DNA from: Cyanobacteria bacterium UBA9579
GTDB lineage: Bacteria; Cyanobacteriota; Vampirovibrionia; Gastranaerophilales; UBA9579
DNA: 5,421 nt
NCBI GenBank assembly: GCA_003499585.1
Contig: DNSU01000145.1
Location: 1 to 5,421 of the forward strand
Reading direction: 5' to 3'
Both the position numbers and the translations under genes were made by a program. Numbering within the stretch: the stretch's first letter is position 1; each line of letters starts with the position of its first letter. Positions 4,359 through 5,421 of the stretch are shown here, one piece after another. Under the pieces are notes generated by a model. The model saw only the letters and a program-made list of their open reading frames with translations, was not told the DNA's origin and did not search any database.

Positions 4359-5421
4359 GTGGATAATAACTTCGGACCAAAAAATTTAGATGACATGTTA
4401 CCAAGAGTTATTTCTCAAGGTGTAAACAACCAGGCTAATATTAAAGTAGTCGGTGTTGGCGGTGGCGGTGGAAATGCCGTTAATCGAATGATTGCAGCTG
4501 GCTTAAGCGGCGTGGATTTCTGGGTAATGAATACAGATGCTCAGGTTTTACAAATGTCCAGTGCTGTTAATACAGTGCAATTAGGTGGTAGATTAACAAA
4601 CGGTCTTGGTGCCGGTGGTGATCCTTCAAAAGGAGAAAAAGCCGCTGAAGAAAGTCGTGATGATATTATGGTAGCTCTTGATGGAGCAGACATGGTGTTC
4701 ATTACAGCCGGCATGGGCGGTGGTACCGGTACAGGTGCTGCTCCGGTTGTTGCTCAAATAGCCAAAGAACTCGGCGCTTTAACTGTTGGTGTTGTTACTA
4801 AACCTTTCAGCTTTGAAGGCAAACGCAGAATGAATCAGGCTATGCAGGGTCTGGAAAAGCTAAAAGAAAATGTTGACACAATTATTGTTATTCCAAACGA
4901 TAAATTGATAGAAGTAGTAGAACGCAGAACAACAATTAGAGAAGCTTTCTATGTTGTAGACGAAATTCTATTACGTGGTGTGCAAGGTATATCAGACATC
5001 ATTACAGTACCTGGCCTTATTAACGTTGACTTTGCAGACGTTAAAGCTGTTATGTCAATGTCAGGTTCAGCTCTTATGGGTATTGGCCGTGGCAGTGGCG
5101 AAGGCAGAGCTATGGAAGCTGCTAAAATTGCAATTAATTCACCTCTGCTTGAAACATCCATTAATGGAGCAAGCGGTGTAATATTCAATGTTACAGGCGG
5201 TCCTGATATGACTTTACATGAAGTCTATGAAGCTGCTGAAGTTATTCACGAAGCAGTTCTGGATGATGCAATCGTTATATTCGGCTCTGTAATTGATGAC
5301 AGAATTCAAGGGGAAATCCAAATTACTGTTATCGCTACAGGATTTGATCTTAAACCTCAAACAGGCATGGAAGAAATGACAAATTCCTATACAAACTCTT
5401 ATGGAGCAGGATTATCATCCA
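4359..5421 (+). CDS. ftsZ: Cell division GTPase FtsZ (3' end outside the window)
   Basis: Tubulin-like GTPase that polymerises at mid-cell into the Z ring and recruits the septal wall machinery. The 354 codons present cover the whole globular core and the start of the C-terminal linker; the conserved C-terminal peptide lies beyond the edge. Visible motifs are [17 protein letters not shown] (28-44), NTDAQ (58-62), the GTP-binding signature GMGGGTGTG (118-126), the T7 loop NVDFADV (222-228) with catalytic D224 and D227, and the C-terminal core ending ITVIATGF (322-329). The linker begins [14 protein letters not shown] 4359 is preferred: GAGG (4345-4348) lies 10 bases upstream, and the next in-frame ATG (4395, residue 13) would remove only the non-conserved N-terminal tail. 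[18 protein letters not shown] and VIDDR-x-QGE resemble cyanobacterial FtsZ. No ftsA lies between sbp and ftsZ. Confidence 0.98.
   Translation, partial: MDNNFGPKNLDDMLPRVISQGVNNQANIKVVGVGGGGGNAVNRMIAAGLSGVDFWVMNTDAQVLQMSSAVNTVQLGGRLTNGLGAGGDPSKGEKAAEESRDDIMVALDGADMVFITAGMGGGTGTGAAPVVAQIAKELGALTVGVVTKPFSFEGKRRMNQAMQGLEKLKENVDTIIVIPNDKLIEVVERRTTIREAFYVVDEILLRGVQGISDIITVPGLINVDFADVKAVMSMSGSALMGIGRGSGEGRAMEAAKIAINSPLLETSINGASGVIFNVTGGPDMTLHEVYEAAEVIHEAVLDDAIVIFGSVIDDRIQGEIQITVIATGFDLKPQTGMEEMTNSYTNSYGAGLSS

Noticed and set aside
4949..5188. Open frames on both strands inside ftsZ
   Set aside because: They are read in other frames of a highly conserved gene and give low-complexity translations.

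Overview
The window is an AT-rich bacterial chromosome segment. It carries six complete protein genes and the first 354 codons of ftsZ. The FtsZ sequence resembles cyanobacterial FtsZ more than Firmicutes FtsZ: GVDFW followed by NTDAQ, then [18 protein letters not shown] and [19 protein letters not shown]. It sits directly behind DUF881 and small-basic-protein (DUF1290) genes, a neighbourhood best known from Firmicutes. A low-GC, non-photosynthetic relative of cyanobacteria (Melainabacteria/Vampirovibrionia type) would explain the mix. This placement is inferred from recalled family sequences, without any search or tree.

Layout. A minus-strand gene for a small DUF6941-like protein of unknown function (30-461) is divergent from a plus-strand pair. 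That pair is a CrcB/FluC fluoride channel (714-1097) and a methionyl-tRNA-formyltransferase-like enzyme of uncertain substrate (1181-2119). The formyltransferase gene converges on a minus-strand HEAT-repeat protein gene (2180-2761), with a short hairpin in the 60-base gap. A 458-base non-coding stretch (2762-3219) follows. It holds candidate divergent promoters, a cluster of TGTAAA/TTTACA half-sites around a perfect 17-base palindrome, a good promoter at 3073-3100 and a hairpin/T-tract terminator at 3141-3171 inside the presumed leader.

The right third is a tight plus-strand cell-division cluster: DUF881 membrane protein, small basic protein, ftsZ. The gaps are 2 and 33 bases and there is no ftsA between them. 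DUF881 and Sbp proteins are membrane proteins of little-known function that are repeatedly found next to ftsZ. FtsZ is the Z-ring GTPase.

No mobile element, CRISPR array, tRNA or rRNA was seen. The most interesting points are the terminator-bearing leader of the division cluster, the half-site cluster upstream of it, the co-occurrence of cyanobacterial-type FtsZ with DUF881/Sbp and no ftsA, and the formyltransferase that lacks the basic tRNA-contact loop of true Fmt.
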